DNA of 64,000 nucleotides from Castellaniella daejeonensis (lineage in GTDB: Bacteria; Pseudomonadota; Gammaproteobacteria; Burkholderiales; Burkholderiaceae_B), in contig NZ_BAAAFN010000008.1 of the NCBI RefSeq assembly GCF_039523555.1, positions 1 through 64,000 on the forward strand, written 5' to 3'. The notes below the pieces were generated by a model, which did not search any database, was not told where the DNA came from, and saw only the letters and a program-made list of their open reading frames with translations. The position numbers and the translations under genes are program-made. This document shows positions 48,194 through 55,990 of the stretch, one piece after another; within the stretch, counting starts at the first letter, position 1; each line of letters begins with the position of its first letter.

Positions 48194-48814
48194 TCAGAAG
48201 CGGTAGCCGACCCCGACGGTGGCGACCCAGGGATTGATCCTGGTCTTGCCGATGTCCGCGCCGTTCAGGCGGACGTTGGACGAGATGTCGATGTAGCGCA
48301 GGTCTGCGTTCAGGAACCAGCGGTCATTGAGCTTGTAGTCCACGCCGACCTGGGCGGCGACGCCCCAGGAATCGTCCAGGCTGAGATTGCCCAGCTTGCT
48401 GTTCGTATCGAAGAAGGTCGTGTAGTTCAGGCCCACGCCCACGTAGGGCTGGAACGCGGCGTCCGGCAGGAAGTGCCATTGCAGGCTGAGGGTGGGCGGC
48501 AGCTGCTGGGTCGAGCCGATGTCGCCCAGGCCCTTGGCGTTGATCGTGTGCTTGAAGGGGTAGGCGCCCAGCAGTTCAATGCCGATGTTGCGCGTGGCCA
48601 TGTAGGTCAGGGTGAAGCTGGGGCGGGTGCTGCCGTCGATGTCCAGCTTGACGGCGCCGTTGGCCACCGTGCCGTTGTCGGACTTGGGTTCGACGTGCGT
48701 GACACCGACCTTCAGCAGGATGTCGCCCGCTTCGTGAGCCAGCGCGGGGCCCGCGGCCAGGGTGCCGGCGGCCAGGGTGCAGGCGAGGACGGTGTGACGA
48801 AGGCGGAATGCCAT
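48194..48814 (-). CDS. ompW: OmpW family outer membrane protein
   Basis: 206 residues; signal peptide ending PALA, then an eight-stranded beta-barrel: GDILLKVGVTHVEPKSDNG, TYMATRNIGIELLGAYPFKH, PPTLSLQWHF, FQPYVGVGLNYTTFF, GVDYKLNDRWFLNADLRYIDI, and a C-terminal GVGYRF ending in Phe as outer membrane barrels do. The start at 48814 follows GGGAGATCCTC. OmpW genes are known to respond to oxygen through FNR; an FNR-like box lies 68 bp upstream. Confidence 0.93.
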   Translation of the reverse strand: MAFRLRHTVLACTLAAGTLAAGPALAHEAGDILLKVGVTHVEPKSDNGTVANGAVKLDIDGSTRPSFTLTYMATRNIGIELLGAYPFKHTINAKGLGDIGSTQQLPPTLSLQWHFLPDAAFQPYVGVGLNYTTFFDTNSKLGNLSLDDSWGVAAQVGVDYKLNDRWFLNADLRYIDISSNVRLNGADIGKTRINPWVATVGVGYRF

Positions 48815-48881
48815 GAGGATCTCCCTATTTGCAGTGTGGGTATGGAAGATCCCATTGTGTCGGAATGCGGCCGACGGGCAT

Positions 48882-48895
48882 TTAATCCCGATCAA
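48882..48895 (-). promoter_or_regulatory. FNR/Anr-like box upstream of ompW
   Basis: TTGATCGGGATTAA on the minus strand differs from the TTGAT-N4-ATCAA consensus at one position. It is centred 74 bp before the start, with CACAAT about 30 bp from its centre, matching a class II FNR promoter. Confidence 0.6.
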
Positions 48896-49003
48896 GAAAA
48901 CCGCACGGCCGCTGCTTTTCGGGGGGGAGGGGGTACGCGCGGATGGACGGCGCCCGCGCGTGCAGGCGCCATGTCCCCCATGCGCGGGCAGGCGCGGGAA
49001 TGG

Positions 49004-49309
49004 TCAGTCGACCAGATCCTGGTATTCCGGGTGCCGGCGGATGAAGGCCGCCACGTACGAGCACAGCGGCCGGATCCGCCAGCCGCGCGCACGGGCCGTG
49101 TCCAGCCCGGTGCGCACCAGGTCCGCGGCGATGCCGCGCCCGCCCACCGCGGACGGGACGCCGGTGTGTGTGAACGAGGCGACCTTGCCGTCCAGCGTGT
49201 AGTCCAGCACGCAGAAGTGGCCGTCCTCCGTCCATTCGAAACGGTGGGCGGCTTCGTCGTGGCGGACCGCCCGGGTCGGCCGGGCCGCGGCGCGGGACTC
49301 AGATGACAT
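49004..49309 (-). CDS. Small GNAT-type N-acetyltransferase
   Basis: 101 residues of the short YidJ/YjdJ-like GNAT group: EWTEDGHFCVLDYTLDGKVASFTHTGVPSAVGGRGIAADLVRTGL contains the acetyl-CoA loop (GGRGIAA), and RGWRIRPLCSYVAAFIRRHPEYQDLV is the conserved end. It overlaps the end of prpD by 11 bp and is the last gene of the mdh-prp operon. Substrate unknown; a CoA-linked or protein acetylation role would fit the propionyl-CoA context but is guesswork. Confidence 0.85.
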   Translation of the reverse strand: MSSESRAAARPTRAVRHDEAAHRFEWTEDGHFCVLDYTLDGKVASFTHTGVPSAVGGRGIAADLVRTGLDTARARGWRIRPLCSYVAAFIRRHPEYQDLVD

Positions 49310-50750
49310 ACAGGTCCACGTACTCGTGCACCGGCATGGCTTCCAGCGTGGCCTGGTCCAGCGACGCGTCCAGGATGCGCTGCTGCTGGCGGGCGGGGAA
49401 CTGGCGCGCCAGGTTGCGGCGGAACTTGGCTTCCAGGAGCGGGATGCCGTCCTTGCGGCGGCGCTTGTGGCCAATCGGGTATTCGCAGACGATCTCGTCG
49501 AGCTTGGTGCCGTCCGTGAATTCGACCGTCAGCGCGTTGGCGATGGAGCGCTTGTCCGGATCGTGGTAGTCGGCGGTGAAGGCAGGATCCTCCACGCAGA
49601 CCATTTTGTCGCGCAGCGCGTCGATGCGCGGATCGGCAGCCACTTCGTCTTCGTAGTCGGCTGCGGTCAGGCGGCCGAACAGGACGGGCACGGCCACCAT
49701 GTACTGGATGCAGTGGTCGCGGTCGGCGGGGTTGTGCAGCGGGCCCTTCTTGTCGATGATGCGGATGCAGGCCTCGTGCGTGCGGATCGTGATTTTCTTG
49801 ATGTCGGCATCGGTCTTGCCCAGCGCCTTCATCTTTTCATGGATCTGCATGGCGCATTCCACCGCGGTCTGCGAGTGGAATTCGGCCGGGAAGGAGATCT
49901 TGAACAGCACGTTCTCCATCACGTAGGTGCCGTAGGGCCGCTGGAACTTGAAGGGCTGGCCCTTGAACAGCACGTCGTAGAAGCCCCAGACCGGCGCGGT
50001 CAGCACCGAGGGATAGCCCATTTCGCCGGTGCGGGCCATCAGGGCCAGGCGTACCGCGCGGCTGGTGGCGTCGCCCGCGGCCCAGGACTTGCGGCTGCCG
50101 GTGTTGGGCGCGTGGCGGTAGGTGCGCAGGCTCTGGCCGTCGACCCAGGCCAGGGACACGGCGTTGATGGCCTCTTCACGCGACAGGCCCAGCATCTGCG
50201 AGACCACGGCGGTGGAGGCGACCTTCACCAGCACCACGTGGTCCAGGCCGACCTTGTTGAAGGAGTTTTCCAGCGCGATGCAGCCCTGGATTTCGTGCGC
50301 CTTGATCATGCCTTCCAGCACCGTGCGCATGGTCAGGGGCGCCTTGCCGGCGGCCACTGCGTTGCGCGACAGCCAGTCGGCCACGGCCAGCACGCCGCCC
50401 AGGTTGTCGGACGGGTGGCCCCATTCGGCCGCCAGCCAGGTGTCGTTGAAATCCAGCCAGCGGATCATGCAGCCGATGTTGAAGGCGGCCTGCACGGGGT
50501 CGAGCTGGAACTGGGTGCCGGGGACCTTGGCGCCGTTGGGCACGACGGTGCCGGGCACGATGGGGCCCATGAGCTTGCGGCAGGCCGGGTATTGCAGGCC
50601 TTCGAGGCCGCAGCCCAGGGTATCGATCAGGCAGTTGCGGGCGGTCTCGAGCGCGAGCGCGCTGTCGATCTTGTAGTCGAAGACGTAGTCGACGATGTCC
50701 ACCAGGACCTGGTCGGGCTGGGGACGGACGTTGGAAATGTGCGCGGACAT
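49299..50750 (-). CDS. prpD: 2-Methylcitrate dehydratase
   Basis: 483 residues of the MmgE/PrpD family, dehydrating 2-methylcitrate to 2-methyl-cis-aconitate. DTLGCGLEGLQYPACRKLMGP, RWLDFNDTWLAAEWGHPSDNLGGVLAVADWLS, SLAWVDGQSLRTYRHAPNTGSRKSWAAGDA and FPAEFHSQTAVECAMQIHEKM are typical. The hydration step that follows is probably done by AcnB, since no acnD or prpF is present. Confidence 0.95.
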   Translation of the reverse strand: MSAHISNVRPQPDQVLVDIVDYVFDYKIDSALALETARNCLIDTLGCGLEGLQYPACRKLMGPIVPGTVVPNGAKVPGTQFQLDPVQAAFNIGCMIRWLDFNDTWLAAEWGHPSDNLGGVLAVADWLSRNAVAAGKAPLTMRTVLEGMIKAHEIQGCIALENSFNKVGLDHVVLVKVASTAVVSQMLGLSREEAINAVSLAWVDGQSLRTYRHAPNTGSRKSWAAGDATSRAVRLALMARTGEMGYPSVLTAPVWGFYDVLFKGQPFKFQRPYGTYVMENVLFKISFPAEFHSQTAVECAMQIHEKMKALGKTDADIKKITIRTHEACIRIIDKKGPLHNPADRDHCIQYMVAVPVLFGRLTAADYEDEVAADPRIDALRDKMVCVEDPAFTADYHDPDKRSIANALTVEFTDGTKLDEIVCEYPIGHKRRRKDGIPLLEAKFRRNLARQFPARQQQRILDASLDQATLEAMPVHEYVDLYVI

Positions 50751-50775
50751 GAGGGTTCCTGAAGAGATGCGCGGC

Positions 50776-52020
50776 TTACTTGCGCTTGGCCAGGGGGACG
50801 AACTTGCGATCTTCCGGACCGACGTAGTTGGCCGTCGGGCGGATGATCTTGTTGTCGATGCGTTGCTCGATGATGTGCGCCGACCAGCCGGCCGTGCGGG
50901 CGATCACGAACAGCGGGGTGAACATGGCGGTGGGCACGCCCATCATGTGGTAGGACACGGCGGAGAACCAGTCCAGGTTGGGGAACATTTTCTTGACGTC
51001 CCACATGACGGTTTCCAGGCGCTCGGCGATGTCGAACATCTTCATCGAGCCGGCCGACTTGGACAGGCGCCGGGCGACGGCCTTGATGACCTTGTTGCGC
51101 GGGTCGGACACGGTGTAGACCGGATGGCCGAAACCGATCACGACTTCCTTGGCCTCGACACGGCGGCGGATGTCGGCCTCGGCCTCGTCGGGGGTGTCGT
51201 AGCGCTTCTGGATCTCGAAGGCGACCTCGTTGGCGCCGCCGTGCTTCGGGCCGCGCAGCGCGCCGATGGCGCCGGTGATGGCCGAATACATGTCGGAGCC
51301 CGTGCCAGCGATCACGCGGCCGGTGAAGGTCGAGGCGTTGAACTCGTGTTCCGCGTACAGGATCAGCGAAGTGTGCATGGCGCGGACCCATTCTTCGGAC
51401 GGGGTCTCGCCGTGCAGAAGATGCAGGAAATGGCCGCCGATGCTGTCGTCGTCGGTTTCGACGCTGATGACGCGCCCATTGTGGCTGTAGTGGTACCAGT
51501 ACAGCAGGGCCGATCCCAGGCTGGCCATCAGGCGGTCCGCGATGTCGCGCGCGTCGGGCAGGTTGTGGTCATCCTTTTCGGGCAGCACGCAGCCCATCAC
51601 CGAGGCGGCCGTGCGCATCACGTCCATGGGGTGGCTGGCGGCGGGCAGGGCTTCCAGGGCCACCTGGACCTGGGCAGGCAGGCCGCGCAGGCGGCGCAGC
51701 TTTTCCTTGTAGGCCTTCAGTTCGGCCGGGGTCGGCAGCTTGCCGTGGATCAGCAGGTGGGCGACTTCCTCGAATTCGCAGGTATCGGCGATGTCCAGGA
51801 TGTCGTAGCCGCGGTAGTGCAGGTCGTTGCCGCTGCGGCCCACGGTGCACAGCGCGGTGTTGCCCGCGACGATGCCCGACAGGGCCACGGATTTCTTGGG
51901 CTTCGGACCGGCGGGCGCTGCGGAGGGGGCCGTGGCGGGGAGCGCGGACGCGGCCGTCTTGGGCGCGGCGGCCTTGCGGGCGGGGGTTTTCCGGGCTGCT
52001 GGGGTTTTCTTGGTCGCCAT
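50776..52020 (-). CDS. prpC: 2-Methylcitrate synthase
   Basis: 414 residues. Condenses propionyl-CoA with oxaloacetate. Catalytic motifs: the His of LRGPKHGGANEVAFEIQ, GFGHPVYTVSDPR, and the Asp region MFPNLDWFSAVSYHMMGVP. The core begins at VALSGIVAGNTALCTVG (about residue 45). Ahead of it lies an unusual Lys/Ala/Pro/Arg-rich tail (KKTPAARKTPARKAAAPKT) about 40 residues long; PrpC is normally 370-390 residues. An AGGAG-like site precedes the ATG at 52020, supporting this start. Distinct from gltA at 58.8 kb. Confidence 0.94.
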   Translation of the reverse strand: MATKKTPAARKTPARKAAAPKTAASALPATAPSAAPAGPKPKKSVALSGIVAGNTALCTVGRSGNDLHYRGYDILDIADTCEFEEVAHLLIHGKLPTPAELKAYKEKLRRLRGLPAQVQVALEALPAASHPMDVMRTAASVMGCVLPEKDDHNLPDARDIADRLMASLGSALLYWYHYSHNGRVISVETDDDSIGGHFLHLLHGETPSEEWVRAMHTSLILYAEHEFNASTFTGRVIAGTGSDMYSAITGAIGALRGPKHGGANEVAFEIQKRYDTPDEAEADIRRRVEAKEVVIGFGHPVYTVSDPRNKVIKAVARRLSKSAGSMKMFDIAERLETVMWDVKKMFPNLDWFSAVSYHMMGVPTAMFTPLFVIARTAGWSAHIIEQRIDNKIIRPTANYVGPEDRKFVPLAKRK

Positions 52021-52075
52021 CAGGAGTCTCCTTGAGCGTGAGTGACGGATTTCGGTTCGGGTGCGGATCCCGCGG

Positions 52076-52975
52076 TCAGGATGCCTTGTTCTTGCCCTGC
52101 TGGAAAAGGGCGTCCAGCTGTTCCTCGTAGCGGTGGTAGCCGATCCGGTCGTAGAGCTCTTCGCGTGTCTGCATCAGGTCGAGCACCCGGTGCTGGTGGC
52201 CGTCGCGGCGGATGGCCTCGTAGACGGCCTCGGCCGCCTTGTTCATGGCGCGGAAGGCCGACAGGGGGTAGAGCACGATGCCCACGCCGGCGCCCTTGAG
52301 CTCTTCGACCGTGAACAGTGGCGTCTTGCCGAATTCGGTGATGTTCGCCAGGACCGGGACGTTCAGGCTGCTGGAGAACTTGCGGTAGGTGTCCAGGTCA
52401 TAGGACGCTTCCGCGAAGATCGCATCGGCGCCGGCCTCGACGCAGGCGTGCGCGCGTTCCAGGGCGGCGTCCACGCCGCTGACGGCGATCGCGTCGGTGC
52501 GGGCGATGATGTAGAAGTCGCTGTCGGTGCGGGCGTCGACGGCGGCCTTCACGCGGTCGACCATTTCTTCGGTGCCGACGATTTCCTTGCCGGGACGGTG
52601 GCCGCAGCGCTTGGCACCGACCTGATCCTCGATGTGGCAGCCGGCGGCGCCGAACTTGATCAGGGATTTGACGGTGCGGGCGATGTTGAAGGCCGACGGC
52701 CCGAAGCCGGTGTCGATGTCCACCAGCAGGGGCAGGTCGCAGACATCGGTGATGCGTCGCACGTCGGTCAGGACGTCGTCGAGCGTATTGATGCCCAGGT
52801 CGGGCAGGCCGAGCGAGCCGGCAGCCACGCCGCCGCCCGACAGGTAGATGGCCCGGTAGCCGGCGCGCTGGGCCAGCAGGGCGTGGTTGGCGTTGATGGC
52901 CCCGATGATCTGCAGGGGGGATTCTTCGATCAGCGCCTGGCGCAGCAGGGCGCCTGGAGAGGCGGGACGAGTCAT
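52076..52975 (-). CDS. prpB: 2-Methylisocitrate lyase
   Basis: 299 residues of the isocitrate lyase/PEP mutase family, splitting 2-methylisocitrate into pyruvate and succinate. AIYLSGGGVAAGSLGLPDLG, LLVDIDTGFG with the Mg-binding Asp, HIEDQVGAKRCGHRPGKE with the active-site KRCGH, and NITEFGKTPLFT all fit PrpB. Starts by overlapping the stop of a tiny upstream frame. Confidence 0.96.
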   Translation of the reverse strand: MTRPASPGALLRQALIEESPLQIIGAINANHALLAQRAGYRAIYLSGGGVAAGSLGLPDLGINTLDDVLTDVRRITDVCDLPLLVDIDTGFGPSAFNIARTVKSLIKFGAAGCHIEDQVGAKRCGHRPGKEIVGTEEMVDRVKAAVDARTDSDFYIIARTDAIAVSGVDAALERAHACVEAGADAIFAEASYDLDTYRKFSSSLNVPVLANITEFGKTPLFTVEELKGAGVGIVLYPLSAFRAMNKAAEAVYEAIRRDGHQHRVLDLMQTREELYDRIGYHRYEEQLDALFQQGKNKAS

Positions 52976-53103
52976 GATGGACGCTCCGGTGAGCCACCGG
53001 CATCCGGCTTGCCCGGATTCGCGGCAGCATTCGCCCCGTCGGGGGCGTGTTTCCAGTCGACGGCAGGGGCATTCTGGCCGCGGCGGGCCGGGCTGTCTGT
53101 CAT
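52972..53103 (-). CDS. Possible small protein coupled to prpB
   Basis: A 43-codon frame (MTDSPARRGQNAPAVDW... ending GGSPERPS) whose TGA overlaps the prpB ATG. The product is hydrophilic, Pro/Ala/Gly-rich, without recognised domain. The ATGA overlap favours translation, but there is no clear ribosome binding site. A GC hairpin (53128-53138 with 53152-53162) lies just upstream, after mdh. Confidence 0.25.
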   Translation of the reverse strand: MTDSPARRGQNAPAVDWKHAPDGANAAANPGKPDAGGSPERPS

Positions 53104-53171
53104 CGGCTGGACATTCGGCGGCAGGCGCGGCGGGCGCGGCGGCCTCGCGGACGCGCCCGCCGCCGCCGGAT

Positions 53172-54161
53172 TTACTTCAGCAGCTCGGCGATGCCGTCGC
53201 GCTCTTCGAGCAGTTCCTTCAGGGTGAAGTCCATGCGCTCGCGCGAGAAGGCGTCGATTTCCAGGCCTTCGACACGCGTGTATTCGCCGTTGGCCGTGGT
53301 GACCGGCACGCCGTAGATGATGCCTTCGGGGATGCCGTAGGATCCGTCGGAGGGCACGCCCATGGTGACCCACTTGCCGTTGGAACCCAGCACCCAGTCG
53401 TGGATGTGGTCGATGGCGGCGTTGGCGGCCGAGGCAGCCGAGGACAGGCCGCGCGCGGCGATGATGGCCGCGCCGCGCTTGCCGACGGTCGGGATGAAGG
53501 TGTCGCGGATCCAGGCTTCGTCGTTGATCAGGGACTGGACGGACTGGCCGCCGATGGTGGCGAAGCGCGTGTCGGGATACATGGTGGGCGAGTGGTTGCC
53601 CCACACGACGAGCTTCTCGATGTCGGCCACGGCCTTGCCGGTCTTGGCGGCGATCTGGGACAGCGCACGGTTGTGGTCCAGGCGCAGCATGGCGGTGAAG
53701 TTCTTGGACGGCAGGTCCGGGGCGGACTTCATGGCGATGTAGGCGTTGGTGTTGGCCGGGTTGCCGACCACCAGCACCTTGACGTTGCGGCTGGCGACTT
53801 CGTTCAGGGCCTTGCCCTGGGCGGTGAAGATCTGGGCGTTGACGTGCAGCAGGTCCTTGCGCTCCATGCCGGGGCCGCGCGGACGGGCGCCGACCAGCAG
53901 GGCGACGTCGGCATCCTTGAAGGCGGTGCGCGGGTCGCTGTGGGCACTCATGCCGGCCAGCAGGGGGAAGGCGCAGTCTTCCAGTTCCATCATCACGCCC
54001 TGCAGGGCCTTCTGGGCCTTTTCGTCGGGAATTTCGAGCAGCTGCAGGATGACGGGCTGGTCCTTGCCGAGCATTTCGCCCGAAGCGATGCGGAACAGCA
54101 GGGCGTAGCCGATCTGGCCGGCGGCGCCGGTGACCGCGACGCGCATGGCGGGTTTGGACAT
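53172..54161 (-). CDS. mdh: Malate dehydrogenase
   Basis: 329 residues of the cytosolic-type NAD malate dehydrogenase. VAVTGAAGQIGYALLFRIASGEML is the NAD-binding start, VALLVGARPRGPGMERKDLL the substrate loop with its arginines, VVGNPANTNAYIAM follows, and VVWGNHSPTMYPDTRFA contains the catalytic His. GGAG 8 bp before the ATG. Leads the operon mdh-prpB-prpC-prpD-GNAT, a joining of TCA and methylcitrate functions. Confidence 0.96.
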   Translation of the reverse strand: MSKPAMRVAVTGAAGQIGYALLFRIASGEMLGKDQPVILQLLEIPDEKAQKALQGVMMELEDCAFPLLAGMSAHSDPRTAFKDADVALLVGARPRGPGMERKDLLHVNAQIFTAQGKALNEVASRNVKVLVVGNPANTNAYIAMKSAPDLPSKNFTAMLRLDHNRALSQIAAKTGKAVADIEKLVVWGNHSPTMYPDTRFATIGGQSVQSLINDEAWIRDTFIPTVGKRGAAIIAARGLSSAASAANAAIDHIHDWVLGSNGKWVTMGVPSDGSYGIPEGIIYGVPVTTANGEYTRVEGLEIDAFSRERMDFTLKELLEERDGIAELLK

Positions 54162-54248
54162 GGTGATTCTCCGATTGAGTGAGAGGATATCCGGGGGGTG
54201 TGCGAAATTGCGGGAAAGAGTAGTTTATTTCATCGGCCAGCGTCAAGA

Positions 54249-54268
54249 GTCTTATATCTTATATAAGA
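54249..54268. promoter_or_regulatory. 20-bp operator between mdh and the HutC-type regulator
   Basis: GTCTTATATCTTATATAAGA, exact reverse complement of the acnB operator. On the mdh strand it ends 2 bp before TTGACG, a possible -35; on the other strand it precedes the regulator gene and could mediate autoregulation. AAGAGTATT nearby (54272-54280) also recurs in the acnB region (AATACTCTT, 48067-48075). Confidence 0.7.
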
Positions 54269-54358
54269 CAGAAGAGTATTAGACATCCGGCCCCGGAAGT
54301 GCGAAAATGCGCCGTCTCATCCTGTAGCATGGTCACAAGGCCGTCTCTCCTGACCGAC

Positions 54359-55129
54359 ATGTCCGATTCCCCCCCCATCGATCGCCCGCAGACGCCGAGC
54401 CGCGCGCCCCACAGCGCCGCGTTCAGCCCTCTGTACCAGCAGATCAAGGGCCTGATCCTGCAGGGGCTGGACCGGGGCGAGTGGAAGCCCGGTGAAGCGA
54501 TCCCCAGCGAGCTCGAGCTGGCCTCCCGGTTCCAGGTCAGCCAGGGTACCGTGCGCAAGGCCATCGACGAACTGGCCGCGGACAACCTGCTGATCCGCCG
54601 CCAGGGCAAGGGCACTTTCGTGGCCACGCACAACGAAGCCAAGGTGCGCTACCGTTTCCTGCGCCTGGCGCCCGACGACGGCCGCACCGGTGTGTCTAGC
54701 AGCCAGATCCTGGATTGCCGCCGCGCCAAGGCTTCCGCCGAAGTCGCTGCCGCCCTGGACCTGCGCGCGGGCGATGCGGTCGTGAACATGCGCCGGGTGC
54801 TGTCCTTCGACGAGGTGCCCACCATCCTGGACGACATCTGGCTGCCGGGCAGCGTCTTCAAGGGCCTGACCCTGGAATCGCTGCTGCGCTACCGGGGGCC
54901 GGTCTACGCCCTGTTTGAAACCGAGTTCGGCGTCAGCATGGTGCGCGCCGAGGAAAAAATCCGTGCCGTGAGCGCGACCGATGTCCAGGCCGAATTGCTG
55001 CGGATACAGCCGGGCAGCCCGCTGTTGCAGGTCGAGCGCATCGCCTACACCTACGGCGACCGACCCATGGAATTGCGCCGCGGCCATTACGTCACGGAAC
55101 GCTACCACTACCGCAACAGTTTGAATTGA
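54359..55129 (+). CDS. GntR-family regulator, HutC subfamily
   Basis: 256 residues. Winged helix at about 25-95 (PLYQQIKGLILQGLDRGEWKPGEAIPSELELASRFQVSQGTVRKAIDELAADNLLIRRQGKGTFV), then a UTRA effector domain (VNMRRVLSFDEVPTILDDIWLP, GHYVTERYHYRNSLN). The start at 54359 is uncertain; ATG 54329 is also possible and neither has a good ribosome binding site. Divergent from mdh, ahead of sdhCDAB. Shared operators suggest it controls mdh-prp and acnB; the effector could be a tricarboxylic acid such as methylcitrate. Confidence 0.9.
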   Translation: MSDSPPIDRPQTPSRAPHSAAFSPLYQQIKGLILQGLDRGEWKPGEAIPSELELASRFQVSQGTVRKAIDELAADNLLIRRQGKGTFVATHNEAKVRYRFLRLAPDDGRTGVSSSQILDCRRAKASAEVAAALDLRAGDAVVNMRRVLSFDEVPTILDDIWLPGSVFKGLTLESLLRYRGPVYALFETEFGVSMVRAEEKIRAVSATDVQAELLRIQPGSPLLQVERIAYTYGDRPMELRRGHYVTERYHYRNSLN

Positions 55130-55195
55130 CTCGCGGATGGGCGAAAATGCCGAGTGAGTCCCGAATTCCTTCCATCTTCCAACTACGAGGCCATC

Positions 55196-55609
55196 ATGTC
55201 TGAATCAGCCACAAAGCCGCGCCCGCAGTTTCGTAACCTGGGGTTGAGCGACCTCATGAGTTACCGACTGCCTCCGGCGGCCAAAGCATCCATCATGCAC
55301 CGGATCAGCGGAGCGCTGCTGTTCCTGGCGCTGCCGCTGGTGATCGTGCCGCTGTTCGCGCAAAGCGTCCAGTCGCCCGAAACCTTCGCCGCCATGAAGG
55401 AATGGGTCGCCAGCCCGGCCTGTAAGATCGTGCTGCTGGTCCTGATGTGGAGCTACTTTCATCATTTCTGCGCCGGCATCCGCTACCTGACGCTGGATCT
55501 GCACGTCGGCAATGCGCGCGAGCCTTCCCAGCGCTCCGGCGCCCTGGTGATCGGCGTGGCCCTGGCACTGACCGTGGTCTTCGGTCTCAAACTCTTTGGA
55601 GCATGGTAA
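55196..55609 (+). CDS. sdhC: Succinate dehydrogenase cytochrome b556 subunit
   Basis: 137 residues, three helices. LSDLMSYRLPPAAKASIMHRISGALLFL contains the quinone-site Ser/Arg region, and WSYFHHFCAGIRYLTLDLHVG contains the haem-ligand His. It anchors SdhAB to the membrane. The ATG at 55196 was chosen as the family start. Ends TAATG, overlapping sdhD. Confidence 0.94.
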   Translation: MSESATKPRPQFRNLGLSDLMSYRLPPAAKASIMHRISGALLFLALPLVIVPLFAQSVQSPETFAAMKEWVASPACKIVLLVLMWSYFHHFCAGIRYLTLDLHVGNAREPSQRSGALVIGVALALTVVFGLKLFGAW

Positions 55610-55989
55610 TGGCTCAAGAACGCATCGGTCGCAAGCGCCTGGTCGTGGGCGCCCATTACGGTACCCGCGATTTCATCGTCCAGCGCGCCACCGCCGTCAT
55701 CATGGCGGTCTACACCCTGGTCCTGATCCTGTACGCAGTCCTGACGCCCAGCCTGGATTTCGAATCCTGGCGCGCCTTCTTCGCCTTCACCGTCGGCACG
55801 CTGCCGGTCGGGCAACTGCTGGCCACGGTGGCCTTCCTGTCGCTCGCATGGCATGCCTGGGTCGGCGTGCGCGACATCTGGATGGATTACGCCCATTCCG
55901 ACGGCCTGCGCCTGTTCCTGCAGGTCCTGACCATCCTGTGGCTGGTGGCCGCAGTGGTCTTCTTCGGTCAAATTCTCTGGAGTCTCTAA
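55609..55989 (+). CDS. sdhD: Succinate dehydrogenase membrane anchor subunit
   Basis: 126 residues with three helices; LVVGAHYGTRDFIVQRATAVIM leads into helix 1 and LAWHAWVGVRDIWMDYAHSDGLR contains the second haem His and quinone-site Tyr/Asp. ATG at 55609 chosen over 55603 because GGAG lies 7 bp upstream. Overlaps the sdhC stop by one base. Confidence 0.93.
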   Translation: MAQERIGRKRLVVGAHYGTRDFIVQRATAVIMAVYTLVLILYAVLTPSLDFESWRAFFAFTVGTLPVGQLLATVAFLSLAWHAWVGVRDIWMDYAHSDGLRLFLQVLTILWLVAAVVFFGQILWSL

Positions 55990-55990
55990 C

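Noticed and set aside
53128..53162. GC hairpin after mdh as an intrinsic terminator
   Set aside because: Perfect 11-bp arms but no T tract on the minus strand; mdh and prpB are more likely co-transcribed, perhaps with attenuation.
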